DNA from: Neoechinorhynchus agilis
Lineage: Eukaryota > Acanthocephala
Direction of reading: 5' to 3'
DNA length: 64,000 nucleotides
Assembly: GCA_051530055.1 (NCBI GenBank)
Contig: CM121342.1
Location: forward strand, 6,510,001 to 6,574,000
Shown: in pieces, positions 1-13,000 of the stretch
Layout of the letters: every line of letters begins with the position of its first letter
How positions within the stretch are numbered: position 1 is the first letter of the stretch
Notes under the pieces: model-generated
Seen by the model: the letters and a program-made list of their open reading frames with translations, nothing else
What the model was told of the DNA's origin: nothing
Database searches by the model: none
Translations under genes and position numbers: made by a program

Positions 1-3000
1 TCGAAGGTGAGTTTCCTTTTATTCCGCCCCAAGGAAACAGTTTTATCCTCTGCAGGGATGATCCTTCTTAGTGAACTTTCTCGGCGCCGGATTCGATCAA
101 TAAACAAACTTATTCGAGTTGGTCGCAATGAATGCGTTCAAGTGATTCGAGTCGATCAGGATAAAGGATATATCGATTTGTCCAAACGACGAGTTGCTCC
201 AGAGGAAATTCTCGCCTGTGAAGAGAAATTCGCCAGGGGTAAAACGGTATGCATCTTTCTGGTTAATTCTTTTCAAAGGGTGACTTGGGGATTTTTGATA
301 GATTTAAAAGGATTTAAACGCTAAACGATTTTTTAATCGTTTGAATTAAAGTTTTTTTATAGAAAATCGGGAAAGATTTCATTTTCAATGTTTTTCCGAT
401 ATTTCGGATCCGTTGCAATGTGCGCAGAAATGGTTTTCTACTGAAAAAATCCTTTGAATTCGTGGATGATTTATTTTTTTTGCCAATTCGGGCATTTTTA
501 TTCAAAAAATATTTTTAAAAAGTTCACGATTTGAACGCTAAACGATTTTTTAATCGTTTGAATTAAGGTTTTTTTTATAGAAAATCAGGAAAGATTTCAT
601 TTTCAATGTTTTTCCGATATTTCGGATCCGTTGCAATGTGCGCAGGAAATGGTTTTCTACTAAAAAAATCCTTTTAATTCATGGAGAGTTTTTATTTTTT
701 TTGCCAATTCGGGCATTTTTATTCAAATATATTTTTAAAAAGTTCACGATTTGAACGCTAAACGATTTTTTAATCGTTTGAATTAAAGTTTTTTATAGAA
801 AATCAGGAAAGATTTTATTTTCAATGTTTTTCCGATATTTCGGATCCGTTGCAATGTGCGCAGGAAATGGTTTTCTACTAAAAAAATCCTTTTAATTCGT
901 GGAGATTTATTTTTTGCCAATTCGGGCATTTTTATTCAAAAAATATTTTTAAAAAGTTCACGATTTGAACGCTAAACGATTTTTTAATCGTTTGAATTAA
1001 GGTTTTTTTATAGAAAATCAGGAAAGATTTTATTTTCAATGTTTTTCCGATATTTCGGATCCGTTGCAATGTGCGCAGGAAATGGTTTTCTACTAAAAAA
1101 ATCCTTTGAATTCGTGGATGATTTATTTTTTGCCAATTCGGGCATTTTTATTCAAAAAATATTTTTAAAAAGTTCAAGATTTGAACGCTAAACGATTATT
1201 TTAATCGTTTGAATTAAAGTTTTTTTATAGAAAATCAGGAAAGATTTTATTTTCAATGTTTTTCCGATATTTCGGATCCGTTGCAATGTGCGCAGGAAAT
1301 GGTTTTCTACTGAAAAAATCCTTTGAATTCGTGGATGATTTATTTTTTTACCAATTCGGGCATTTTTATTCAAAAAATATTTTTAAAAAGTTCACGATTT
1401 GAACGCTAAACGATTTTTTAATCGTTTGAATTAATTTTTTTATAGAAAATCAGGAAAGATTTTATTTTCAATGTTTTTCCGATATTTCGGATCCGTTGCA
1501 ATGTGCGCAGAAATGGTTTTCTACTGAAAAAATCCTTTGAATTCGTGGATGATTTATTTTTTTGCCAATTCGGGCATTTTTATTCAAAAAATATTTTTAA
1601 AAAGTTCACGATTTGAACGCTAAACGATTTTTTAATCGTTTGAATTAAAGTTTTTTTATAGAAAATCAGGAAAGATTTTATTTTCAATGTTTTTCCGATA
1701 TTTCGGATCCGTTGCAATGTGCGCAGAAATGGTTTTCTACTAAAAAAATCCTTTGAATTCGTGGATGATTTATTTTTTTGCCAATTCGGGCATTTTTATT
1801 CAAAAAATATTTTTAAAAAGTTCAAGATTTGAACGCTAAACGATTTTTTAATCGTTTGAATTAAAGTTTTTTTATAGAAAATCAGGAAAGATTTTATTTT
1901 CAATGTTTTTCCGATATTTCGGATCCGTTGCAATGTGCGAGGAAATGGTTTTCTACTAAAAAAATCCTTTGAATTCGTGGATGATTTATTTTTTTACCAA
2001 TTCGGGCATTTTTATTCAAAAAATATTTTTAAAAAGTTCAAGATTTGAACGCTAAACGATTTTTTAATCGTTTGAATTAAAGTTTTTTTATAGAAAATCA
2101 GGAAAGATTTTATTTTCAATGTTTTTCCGATATTTCGGATCCGTTGCAATGTGCGCAGGAAATGGTTTTCTACTAAAAAAATCCTTTGAATTCGTGGAGA
2201 TTTATTTTTTTCCAATTCGGGCATTTTTATTCAAAAAATATTTTTAAAAAGTTCACGATTTGAACGCTAAACGATTTTTTAATCGTTTGAATTAAAGTTT
2301 TTTATAGAAAATCAGGAAAGATTTTATTTTCAATGTTTTTCCGATATTTCGGATCCGTTGCAATGTGCGCAGAAATGGTTTTCTACTGAAAAAACCTTTG
2401 AATTCGTGGATGATTTATTTTTTTGCCAATTCGGGCATTTTTATTCAAAAAATATTTTTAAAAAGTTCAAGATTTGAACGCTAAACGATTTTTTAATCGT
2501 TTGAATTAAAGTTTTTTTATAGAAAATCAGGAAAGATTTTATTTTCAATGTTTTTCCGATATTTCGGATCCGTTGCAATGTGCGCAGAAATGGTTTTCTA
2601 CTAAAAAAATCCTTTGAATTCGTGGATGATTTATTTTTTTGCCAATTCGGGCATTTTTATTCAAAAATATTTTTAAAAAGTTCAAGATTTGAACGCTAAA
2701 CGATTTTTTAATCGTTTGAATTAAAGTTTTTTTTATAGAAAATCAGGAAAGATTTTATTTTCAATGTTTTTCCGATATTTCGGATCCGTTGCAATGTGCG
2801 CAGAAATGGTTTTCTACTAAAAAAATCCTTTGAATTCGTGGATGATTTATTTTTTTGCCAATTCGGGCATTTTTATTCAAAAAATATTTTTAAAAAGTTC
2901 AAGATTTGAACGCTAAACGATTTTTTAATCGTTTGAATTAAAGTTTTTTTATAGAAAATCAGGAAAGATTTTATTTTCAATGTTTTTCCGATATTTCGGA

Positions 3001-4501
3001 TCCGTTGCAATGTGCGCAGAAATGGTTTTCTACTAAAAAAATCCTTTGAATTCGTGGATGATTTATTTTTTTGCCAATTCGGGCATTTTTATTCAAAAAT
3101 ATTTTTAAAAAGTTCAAGATTTGAACGCTAAACGATTTTTTAATCGTTTGAATTAAAGTTTTTTTTATAGAAAATCAGGAAAGATTTTATTTTCAATGTT
3201 TTTCCGATATTTCGGATCCGTTGCAATGTGCGCAGAACTGGTTTTCTACCAAAAAAATCCTTTGAATTCGTGGATGATTTATTTTTTTGCCAATTCGGGC
3301 ATTTTTATTCAAAAAATATTTTTAAAAAGTTCAAGATTTGAACGCTAAACGATTATTTTAATCGTTTGAATTAAGGTTTTTTATAGAAAATCAGGAAAGA
3401 TTTCATTTTCAATGTTTTTCCGATATTTCGGATCCGTTGCAATGTGCGCAAGAAATTGTTTTCTACTGAAAAAATCCTTTTAATTCGTGGATGATTTATT
3501 TTTTTGCGGATTGGGGCATTTTTATTCAAAGAATATTTTTAAAAAGTTTAAGTTTGTCCCCCTCTTTTTCTCGGCTGATAATTTTTCCTTGGACATAGAG
3601 GAAAGATTTTCCACCATGAAACAAGCATCCACACACAAAAAAACCCCAAATAAAACTTACTGGCTTGCCAGATTTCAAAAAAAATTCTTTTAATAGTCTG
3701 CATTAAAGTTTAACCGTGACGTCTTTTTCGGCTGCAACGACGTCGACTTTTCCAATCACAGGTCAACAGCATTATCCGGCACACAGCCGAGGTGCTTAAA
3801 TTGGACAGCATAGAAGAAGTTGAGGCCCTGTTTGAAAAGACGGCTTGGTACTTCGACGAGAAACTTCAGAAACCGGGTGGTTCATATAACATTTTTAAAA
3901 TGTGTATAACCAAACCATCTCTTTTGGACGAATGTGACATTGACCTTCGAACAAAAGAAGTTCTTTTACAAAACATAAAAAGGAGATTATCTCCGCAGCC
4001 AGTAAAGTGTAGGACAGATATTGAAGTTGCATGTTATGGATACGATGGCATAGATGCGATAAGAGACGCTCTCAAGTCAGCGATGTGTTTATCATGCGAT
4101 TCGGTGCCAATAAAGGTTTGTTTCGCAAAATAAGAATGATTCTTATCGGGTTTTGTTTCGAATAGATTAGCCTTATAGCTCCGCCGATCTTCGTTGTTAC
4201 TGTAACTTCACTCGATCGCGCTAAAGGTCTCGAGCTTCTTCATCAGGTCAATGAAAGTGTACGGACTATTATTACTCAGAAGTATAACGGGATATTTAAA
4301 GTCGCTTTAGAGCCTAAAGTTGTTACGGATCATGACGACACCGATCTAAGGAGAAGACTCGAAGAAGCAGAAGCCGAATTAAAGGAAGTTCCTGCAGATA
4401 GCGAAGGATCCGATGAAGATGATGATGAAGGTAGTGGCGATGGCGAAGAAAGTGGAGACGATACAGGATTAGCCGATGAAGATAAGGAGACTGTTGAGTA
4501 A
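1..4501 (+). CDS. EIF2S1: Translation initiation factor eIF2 subunit alpha, 5' partial, 4 exons in window
   Basis: This is the regulatory subunit of the eIF2-GTP-Met-tRNAi ternary complex; stress kinases phosphorylate its Ser51. Exons are 1-6, 56-246, 3762-4115 and 4166-4501, joined by GT..AG introns of 49, 3515 and 50 nt. Exon 56-246 encodes the S1/OB segment with [18 protein letters not shown], which contains the Ser51 loop and its arginines, followed by GRNE and [10 protein letters not shown]. Exon 3 carries the helical domain ([11 protein letters not shown]) and the last exon the alpha/beta domain ([13 protein letters not shown]) with a long Asp/Glu-rich tail ending at TAA 4499-4501. The first about 45 residues lie left of the window. 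The GTG at 7 that might pass for a start is the GTGAGT donor of the first intron. All splice phases are consistent with the human protein. Identification is certain. Confidence 0.96.
304..3560. repeat. 215-bp tandem repeat, about 15 copies, inside eIF2alpha intron
   Basis: Units recur at about 310, 529, 749, 963, 1180, 1396, 1610, 1826, 2042, 2260, 2470, 2688, 2904, 3118 and 3336, that is every 210-220 bp. Copies differ by a few substitutions and poly-T length changes, so the array is fairly homogenised. Each unit contains a perfect short hairpin, AAACGATT-TTTT-AATCGTTT, and a central segment with CCGATATTTCGGATCCG. The array fills nearly all of the 3515-nt intron and stops shortly before the 3' splice site. 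Short apparent reading frames within it repeat with the unit and are not genes. Confidence 0.95.
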
Positions 4502-4770
4502 ACATTTTATAAAAAGGGCTTTTGTCGTTCCGTTTTATCGATGTTAATCATTTCGTCATTAATTTTTTTGTCCGATTTAGAAATAATTTTTATAGAAGGT
4601 CCAATGGAAACTTAGCAATATCTTTATCCTCCATTACTTCGAGGATTCGCCATTCTCTTTTCAATGGCGAGTTTATACAAAAAATGTAGAGCCATAGATC
4701 GAATTTTTTAAAATAATTTCATTTTTTTAATAACTCTCTCTATTATTAGAATTTACAAGTTTTGGAAGGT
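4502..4770. other. 3' flank of eIF2alpha, no gene seen
   Basis: AT-rich spacer between the eIF2alpha stop codon and the 3' end of a reverse-transcriptase element remnant. It presumably contains the eIF2alpha 3' UTR, but I see no clear AATAAA signal. No coding or RNA feature was recognised. Confidence 0.5.
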
Positions 4771-6440
4771 AATGTTCTGTGGAGCCGCGGTTTTCCTCAC
4801 GCTGGCAGCATTCCCTCGTTGTACTGCCAGGGAAACGTTTTGTTAAAGGAATGCTGTCGCATACGGGTCCCTTTTCATTGATATCTCAAGTGCGGATTCA
4901 CCGAGGGCCCTGAACGTTTCGATCCCCCAAAGACACGAAATGGAAGCTCTCCTTCAGCTCAAAGTATTTTGGCGCTTTCCGACGCTCTGCTGCGGGTCGG
5001 TGAAGGTTGCATCCCATAAGAGGCACTTCGCTCGGCTCCAAGGGAAGATGAACACATCATCTGGGCGCTTACCATCAGACCTACACAGATTGCTCGGCTC
5101 CAAGATGTTTGGAATACTCAGGATCACGTTGATTCCGGCATGTTTAGGCGACCGTCCGGCTGACCGAATGCTCTTTTGGCGTCAACTTGCGAGCCGGAGC
5201 GACATTCGTATGGGAAGCAGACGGGGGCACCTAATCTCAAAGAGAAAGCTATCCGGAATGTTTCGTTGTCCAAAAGAGTCCCCAACTTTTCGGCCGGGAT
5301 AGCTTCCAGCTCGAGCAAGCCATGAGTCTCGAACGTGACCTCTCGTCCAGTTGGTCTAGAAGTGATTTGTGAACCTTCTGCTCATATCGGTAAGTCCCAC
5401 GATGACTGCTTTTGGTACTTCTAGAGTATTGTTGCTTGTTATACTTTAGAGGTCCAGAGCATTATTAAAATGTTCTTCGTTGGACTCCGAATAGATCTTA
5501 AGGGAGTTCTCTCGACTAGCCGAAATCGAAGAAAGGCCGGCAATGCGACGTCCTCCATGAGTCTGAGTCCTGAACCTCCGTAGTTGGATGTTTCCACTAG
5601 GAATGGTCGAAATCGATATTGACGATTTGTCTGAGTTTATTCCGAAGAAGATTATCCAGATTCGATAGATCATCCTTGCGCGCGAAGGCGGGTGCGAGGC
5701 AGTTTTTTAATAAAAAAAACGGCTTCGTGAGACTTTAGATCTGAACATCTGTTACACAGTGGGGCGGCAAAGATATTCGCTACATCCTTCGAAGCGTTCT
5801 CCTTGAAAACGCATGAACCCAGGAGACTTAAGTCTCAAATATTGATTCGTTTGATGCCCGGAGCGACACTTTTGAATTGCTCGTGTACTTGCGAGTTTTC
5901 TGTTTCGTCCATGTTCATTAGTAGCAGTTCACACTTTGAGCTGTTCAACTCGATTCCCATCTTGGAGGTGATTTCGATGATGCGGTTAGGATCACCCAGG
6001 GTTCCGTCGTCCAGGTACCACGCGTTGGAGTTCGATTTTAGTGACCTCACCAATGGATTGCAATGGAGAAGTTTATCGGACCGAGAGGCCGCGTTGGGAC
6101 CTGATAATGTTCCGATTATAAATCAGGGGGTGAATGGGCGCCGTAGGTCCTCGTCAAGTAGGGCATTCCGTTCCAGGGAATTGAACTCGACGTTTCAACG
6201 AAGTTCCTTAAGGCGTGAACGATTTCTCCACAAGGAGAGCAACAGTCGAAGAAACCCTTTTCGATATTGGCGATGGGACGGGCGCCACCCTCTCTTTTCG
6301 TTGATCCTAGATTGTGGTTAAGCAAGCGATCGAACAACTTTCGCAAGGCAAGTTGGAGATGCCACTCCCAGGTTATTTTCAAGTTTGTTTTCCCTTCATA
6401 TTCAATAAAGACAAAAAATAAACAATGTTTTAACAAATAT
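4770..6440 (-). mobile_element. Decayed reverse-transcriptase element (copy a), RT plus C-terminal region
   Basis: Minus-strand pieces match a metazoan RT-encoding retroelement family. Near 6240-6290 is the GGARPIA motif that opens the RT domain in this family. At 5985-6050 is WYLDDGTLGDP, the catalytic Asp-Asp box, followed by MGIELNSSKCELLLMNM. Near 5185-5220 is the CFPYECRSG region of the C-terminal Cys/His motif, and near 4790-4830 an AVQRGNAASV-type 3' end. The 5' part is missing or unrecognisable, as is usual for target-primed retroelements. The copy is clearly old and many times broken. The same family recurs at 9005, 15985, 37590, 43600, 51330 and 62760. I treat it as a non-LTR element; its clade is not determined. 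Confidence 0.75.
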
Positions 6441-7200
6441 AAAGGTGAATGCTATTTAAGCAGTGGAAAACAACGGTCTCAAGGTAAACAGGTTGAAGAC
6501 GATATGCATGGGACCGGAAGCAAGTTGTGGATTTGACGATGAGAAGAACAGTGAAATGGCAGCGAAGTATCGCACGATTCAGCTTCTCGTCGGTAATAAG
6601 ATCGGCAGTAAGGGCGGGTGAGAGTTGTTCGAGCGACTAAAGTAGAAGAGGAGGATTCGCAGCCCTCGAATGTCTCCGTTGAACGAGGTTAAGTTTCAAT
6701 CTAAAAGCATCTACAAATTGCGCAGACGGAATTTCTATAAAGTTCCAATGGAAACTTGGGATGTCGGAGAACCGTGTTTTTTTATATTGATAATGAGATC
6801 AGTCAAATTGTTTGCCTTTTTAGCGCTTTAGAAAACTTCATTCGAAAGAGAGAATCCGCATTACCCGTACGTTATGATTGTTCGGCAGCTTCCTTGATGG
6901 CCGCGCTGATTCGCTGCAATAGGAAGCTGCTGGATCGCCTATCGCCGGTGGCATCTTTCTCAGTCGGGAAAAGGAAATAATCGGCTTCTTTTCCGAGGCA
7001 TCCCAGTGTTTCCACCGCAATCGGGATGAATCGAGCGAGGAGTGTACTTCTGCAGCTTCTTTTAATCGCTGAAGCTGGCGACTGCTCCCGTTTTTGAGGT
7101 GGAATCCCGTAAGTGGGATGCTGCGAGCGTGTTTGGGCAGGTAAAATCCCAAACCAGTATTTTCCGTCGTTCCGGGAGAGTCCGGCCGTTGAGAGAAGAA
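6441..7200. other. Spacer with possible further retroelement remnant, no gene supported
   Basis: Moderately GC-rich DNA between the RT remnant and ISCU. Minus-strand frames at 6838-7152 show no motif I recognise. The base composition resembles the adjacent element, so this may be its 5' part. No host gene is supported. Confidence 0.35.
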
Positions 7201-7244
7201 TTTATTATTTTTCTAACGTCTAAAGCACTAAAATATATTGGATT

Positions 7245-7703
7245 TTAAATCGCTACCTTTTCCTTCTTCATATTTTTCTTCTGATAATCATCAATGGCTG
7301 CCTTTATGGCATCCTCTGCCAACATTGAACAATGAAGTTTAATCGGTGGCAGTCTCAATTCCTGAGCTATGACATTATTTCGAACACCTTTTGCCTGTTC
7401 CATTGATTTTCCTTTTATATATTCAGTTGCATATGAACTCGAAGCTATCGCTGATCCGCATCCAAATGTCTTAAATCTCGCATCCACGATCTTTCCTTCA
7501 TCGTTCACTTTGATTTGAAGCTTCATTACGTCTCCACACGCCGGAGCACCAACCATTCCAGTACCAACTGAAGGATCTTTAGGATCCAGGGAACCAACAT
7601 TTCGAGGGTTCTCGTAATGATCAATCACTTTCTCATGGTATTGACGGCAATTGATCACTTGAAATACAAAACGAGTAGACGATCTTGAAGCTGAACGAAT
7701 CAT
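7245..7703 (-). CDS. ISCU: Iron-sulfur cluster scaffold protein ISCU, single exon
   Basis: Mitochondrial scaffold on which NFS1-ISD11 and frataxin build [2Fe-2S] clusters. The 152-residue frame is complete and intronless, starting with ATG at 7703-7701. Residues 1-20 (MIRSASRSSTRFVFQ) look like a basic, serine-rich mitochondrial targeting peptide, and YHEKVIDHYENPRNVGS is the IscU N-terminal signature. Cluster ligands are present: Cys56 with Asp58 in APACGDVMKLQI, Cys82 in FGCGSAIASSS, and His124/Cys125 in KLHCSMLAEDAI. The HSC20/mortalin recognition motif reads LPPIK rather than the usual LPPVK, a conservative change. Length matches animal ISCU (about 140-170 aa). The upstream side (to 7795) is AT-rich and should hold the promoter. 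Confidence 0.97.
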   Translation of the reverse strand: MIRSASRSSTRFVFQVINCRQYHEKVIDHYENPRNVGSLDPKDPSVGTGMVGAPACGDVMKLQIKVNDEGKIVDARFKTFGCGSAIASSSYATEYIKGKSMEQAKGVRNNVIAQELRLPPIKLHCSMLAEDAIKAAIDDYQKKNMKKEKVAI

Positions 7704-7794
7704 TTTTACGAAGAAAGGTAGTAGAAATTCTTAAGGGTTGGAAAGACGTTCTTTCTCGACGAACGACTCGTTGATTTTTTAATAACCGAATCTT

Positions 7795-8885
7795 AACCTT
7801 TTAAAACGCGATCTTTTTGAAATTATCGGTTTAAAACAAACATTTTTAATCATTACACTCAATAATCAGATTATTTTACTTGCTGTCATCATTGATTAAT
7901 TTTATTTGTTTTTTTTCCTTTAAAATGGTTGTCGTATTTAATTTCTCCTTTAAAACCAATGTTTTAAATATTTATTAAAGAAAAATTATCTTAAAATTAA
8001 TACCGCGGAAAAGCCAAATCGATATTTAACGAATTTGCACACAAATTCTTTTAATATTTTAAAACGCGATCTTTTTGAAATTATTGTTTTCGCTCATCAA
8101 ACAGATTATTTCACTTGCTGTCATCATTGATTAATTTTATTTGTTTTTTTTCCTTTAAAATGGTTGTCGTATTTAATTTCTCCTTTAAAACCAATGTTTT
8201 AAATATTTATTAAAGAAAAATTATCTTAAAATTAATAGCACGGAAACGCCAAATCGATATTTAACGAATTTGCACACAAATTCTTTTAATATTTTAAAAC
8301 GCGATCTTTTTGAAATTATTGTTTTCGCTCATCAAACAGATTATTTTACTTGCTGTCATCATTGATGAATTTTATTTGTTTTTTTCCTTTAAAATGGTTG
8401 TCGTATTTAATTTCTCCTTAAAACCAATGTTTTAAATATTTATTGAAAAAACTAAAATTAATACCGGAAAAGCCAAATCGATATTTAACGAATTTGCCAC
8501 AAATTCTTTTAATATTTTAAAACGCGATCTTTTTGAAATTATTGTTTTCGCTCATCAAACAGATTATTTTACTTGCTGTCATCATTGATTAATTTTATTT
8601 GTTTTTTTCCTTTAAAATAGTTGGCATATTTAATTTCTCCTTTAAAACCAATGTTTTAAATATTTATTAAAGAAAAATTATCTTAAAATTAATAGCACGG
8701 AAACGCCAAATCGATATTTAACGAATTTGCACACAAATTCTTTTAATATTTTAAAACGCGATCTTTTTGAAATTATTGTTTTCGCTCATCAAACAGATTA
8801 TTTTACTTAGTGTCATCATTGATGAATTTTATTTGTTTTTTTTCCTTTAAAATGGTTGGCATATTTAATTTCTCTTTTGAAATGT
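7795..8885. repeat. About 235-bp tandem repeat, about 4.7 copies
   Basis: Units start with AAAACGCGATCTTTTTGAAA near 7802, 8060, 8297, 8518 and 8754. Each includes TGCTGTCATCATTGATTAAT and CCAAATCGATATTTAACG. Copies vary by small deletions. The array lies upstream of the minus-strand ISCU gene, so it may include part of its distal promoter. No coding content seen. Confidence 0.9.
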
Positions 8886-9004
8886 GAGCTCTTTTTTCAA
8901 CCTGAAAAGATCTTCAGAGCAAAAATAAGCTAATTTTTTTGACTTGTTTTTCTATACATGTTTTCTAAGAAACTTTATTTGTATACAATTTATCTATGCA
9001 TTGT

Positions 9005-9480
9005 TTACAACCTCTCCGCTCCTATTCATCGGTGCCCCGTTGCACCGCAATGCTTATTTTTTGGGCTAGGAACGAAGCCGATCTTGGCTCTCCAGCCGCC
9101 GCATTGATTCGTTTCCCCAAGTCCTTCACGAGGGCCAGTGCCGACCCTCCCAAGGTACGTTTCCACACCGAAGGGGACTAAATAGTAATTTCTTGTTAGC
9201 TCCCTGTATTTCGAGCATTTCAGCTCCTCTGCCGCCGTCGCCGCTCCTCCTGGACCTTTTTCGAGTGGCTGATGTTGGAGTTTGCCAAAACATTTTCCCT
9301 CCCGCCAAGGAATCCATCTAATCTACAAAGATTAGTGGGTTCTAGAACGTTTGAGAGGAAAAGAGTTTTTAGGGTCCTACTCAGAATGGCATTGATTTCA
9401 GCATGCCTTGGAAATAACTGACGTCTTGCATATGAGGCCGTGTCTCCCCGGAGCGTCCACTATAGTGCCGCAGCGGCAGC
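9005..9480 (-). mobile_element. Decayed reverse-transcriptase element (copy b), 3' end only
   Basis: The minus strand carries the C-terminal part of the same RT family as copy a. 9015-9050 reads SIAVQRGT, the conserved 3'-terminal QRGNA box, and 9455-9475 reads PHRCRCG with VDAPGR beside it, the Cys/His box (compare PHRCRCG at 63300). It is a short, old, broken remnant, and 5' sequences are absent. Confidence 0.65.
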
Positions 9481-10004
9481 GATGCGGGATGATGCCAAAA
9501 CTTTTTTTCTTATCCATTGCTAAAAATGAAAAAATCACATAATCGTCAAATAGACCGACGCCAAAGATTCTATCAACTCCTTTTTTCTTAAAGACATCAG
9601 TGACATTTCAAAATGTTCCTTGATCTTGCACTGAGATCTGTATTCGAACTTTAAATGTCCCAAGTTTCGGTAGTTCTCCGCAACAATATTTGAGATCTCA
9701 CAAAGCAACGAAATGGACTCAAGAGACAGAAACTATTGCTACTTTCGATAAATTTAAACGAACCGAGAAACTGATGTTGCAAACACAGAATCATTCGTAC
9801 ATCTAAGAATCTAAATTTGCGCGTTTGACATCGATTTTGACAACCACAAGTTAATCGAAAAACAGAAGATATAATTGATGAATTCAATTAGTCGTATTTA
9901 TCGATTTGTACACATTTGAGATTAAAACCAATATTGAAGAAACCACACACACTCGTTTTTTTTGTTAATGAACAGACCGCTCATAAAATCCAAAAATATT
10001 TTTC
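9481..10004. other. Spacer downstream of GPN1, possible short exon only
   Basis: AT-rich spacer. A plus-strand open frame from about 9625 to 9806 reads in part SPQQYLRSHKATKWTQETET and looks more protein-like than chance. It has no start codon and I could not find a consistent partner exon, so no gene is called. No other feature seen. Confidence 0.3.
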
Positions 10005-13000
10005 TCACGAACCTGATGGTTCATCGGTTTGTACATTTTTTGTCACATTTAGTCGAGATTTCTCCATTGATGTATTTTTCTGTCTTTTAGCTTCTATTTT
10101 AGGCCAATAATCGTTGATAAAGGCTTCTCGTTGTTTATCGAATGCCTCCATAAGTTCTTCATAACCAAAAGACGTATTATCGGTTGTTGAAGCGGAACAA
10201 AACCAACAGACCGACAGTTGATCATAGAACTCCACGAGAGCAAATGCCAACGAAAGGGCTAAAGAGTCCACAAACCGACCTTTTGATGACTCTTGATGTT
10301 TTTTAAGAGCTTCTTCAAAGTTCTGGAAATTATCTTCTCCTTTTATCCAGCTCTCAATTTTGGCGTGGTGTTCAATATCATTCTTGTTCAGAACGAGCAA
10401 TATTGGTAGTTGCATTCGAAACATTATACTGCACGAATATAACATATTGGTCATGAATGTCATTGGATTTGAGCTCGATCGAGGGATATCCGTTACGTAT
10501 GCAATAATGGTAGGAAATGCTGATGCTAAGCATTCACATATTATTTGCCCCGAAGCGGACCATGTAAACGATTCTATTTGCCCCGGAGTATCTATTAAAA
10601 CTATCGGACGAAATCCTCCTGTTGATACGCTGCATTTTTCACTTATAAAATCAATAACGGCACCGAAGTTCGTCGCAAACAGATTGAGCGAAGTCAATAT
10701 AGCGCCGTTCGGACCGAGTTTGTATGTTTGCATCACTGTCTGATAGTTTATTTAGCAGTCATCGGAACTTCTCTAATCACAAGATTTTTAAAAACCACCC
10801 ACTTCTCAAAAACTCTATCGTTCCAAATGGATTTTTAGTGATTTAAGACGAGATAAGAACGAGAAATAACCGTGAAAATCTTGCAATGATTTCATTCGAA
10901 TGGAAAAAGGAATTTATGAATTTTGTAAAATCTCAAAGGAAAACATTAAAGTAGAATTCAAATGCGAAGGAATTTTTAGGCGACAAGAACGAGAAATAAC
11001 CGTGAAAATCTTGCAATGATTTCATTCGAATGGAAAAAGGAATTTATGAATTTTTGTAAAATCTCAAAGGAAAACAATAAAGTAGAATTCAAATGTGGAG
11101 GAATTTTTAGGCGACAAGAACGAGAAATAACCGTGAAAATCTTGCAAAGATTTCATTCGAATGGAAAAAAGGAGGAATTTATGAATTTTGTAAAATCTCA
11201 AAGGAAAACATTAAAGTAGAATTCAAATGTGAAGGAATTTTTAGGCGACAAGAACGAGAAATAACCGTGAAAATCTTGCAAAGATTTCATTCGAATGGAA
11301 AAAGGAATTTATGAATTTTTGTAAAATCTCAAAGGAAAACATTAAAGTAGAATTCAAATGTGAAGGAATTTTTAGCGACAAGAACGAGAAATAACCGTGA
11401 AAATCTTGCAAAGATTTCATTCGAATGAAAAAAGGAGGAATTTATGAATTTTGTAAAATCTCAAAGGAAACATTAAAGTAGAATTCAAATGTGAAGGAAT
11501 TTTTAGGCGACAAGAACGAGAAATAACCGTGAAAATCTTGCAAAGATTTCATTCGAATGGAAAAAAGGAGGAATTTATGAATTTTGTAAAATCTCAAAGG
11601 AAAACAATAAAGTAGAATTCAAATGTGAAGGAATTTTTAGGCGACAAGAACGAGAAATAACCGTGAAAATCTTGCAATGATTTCATTCGAATGGAAAAAA
11701 GGAGGAATTTATGAATTTTTGTAAAATCTCAAAGGAAAACATTAAAGTAGAATTCAAATGTGAAGGAATTTTTAGGCGACAAGAACGAGAAATAACCGTG
11801 AAAATCTTGCAAAGATTTCATTCGAATGGAAAAAAGGAGGAATTTATGAATTTTTTAAAATCTCAAAGGAAAACATTAGTAGAATTCAAATGTGAAGGAA
11901 TTTTTAGGCGACAAGAACGAGAAATAACCGTGAAAATCTTGCAATGATTTCATTCGAATGGAAAAAAGGAGGAATTTATGAATTTTTGTAAAATCTCAAA
12001 GGAAAACATTAAAGTAGAATTCAAATGTGAAGGAATTTTTAGGCGACAAGAACGAGAAATAACCGTGAAAATCTTGCAATGATTTCATTCGAATGGAAAA
12101 AAGGAGGAATTTATGAATTTTGTAAAATCTAGGAAAACATTAAAGTAGAATTCAAATGTGAAGGAATTTTTAGGCGACAAGAACGAGAAATAACCGTGAA
12201 AATCTTGCAATGATTTCATTCGAATGGAAAAAAGGAGGAATTTATGAATTTTTGTAAAATCTCAAAGGAAAACAATAAAGTAGAATTCAAATGTGAAGGA
12301 ATTTTTAGGCGACAAGAACGAGAAATAACCGTGAAAATCTTGCAATGATTTCATTCGAATGGAAAAAAGGAGGAATTTATGAATTTTTGTAAAATCTCAA
12401 AGGAAAACATTAAAGTAGAATTCAAATGTGAAGGAATTTTAGGCGACAAGAACGAGAAATAACCGTGAAAATCTTGCAAAGATTTCATTCGAATGGAAAA
12501 AGGAATTTATGAATTTTTGTAAAATCTCAAAGGAAAACAATAAAGTAGAATTCAAATGTGAAGGAATTTTTAGGCGACAAGAACGAGAAATAACCGTGAA
12601 AATCTTGCAAAGATTTCATTCGAATGGAAAAAAGGAGGAATTTATGAATTTTTGTAAAATCTCAAAGGAAAACAATAAAGTAGAATTCAAATGTGAAGGA
12701 ATTTTTAGGCGACAAGAACGAGAAATAACCCTCAAAATCTTGCAATGATTTCATTCGAATGGAAAAAAGGAGGAATTTATGAATTTTTGTAAAATCTCAA
12801 AGGAAAACATTAAAGTAGAATTCAAATGTGAAGGAATTTTTAGGCGACAAGAACGAGAAATAACCGTGAAAATCTTGCAAAGATTTCATTCGAATGGAAA
12901 AAAGGAGGAATTTATGAATTTTTGTAAAATCTCAAAGGAAAACAATAAAGTAGAATTCAAATGTGAAGGAATTTTTAGGCGACAAGAACGAGAAATAACC

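Noticed and set aside
7-324. Start of eIF2alpha at position 7 ([12 protein letters not shown]..)
   Set aside because: Positions 7-55 are a 49-nt intron (GTGAGT..TGCAG); the protein continues from codons left of the window, as IEG-MILL homology shows.
3487-3693. 68-aa frame at the end of the eIF2alpha intron
   Set aside because: It starts inside the last repeat unit and has no homology; it is intronic.
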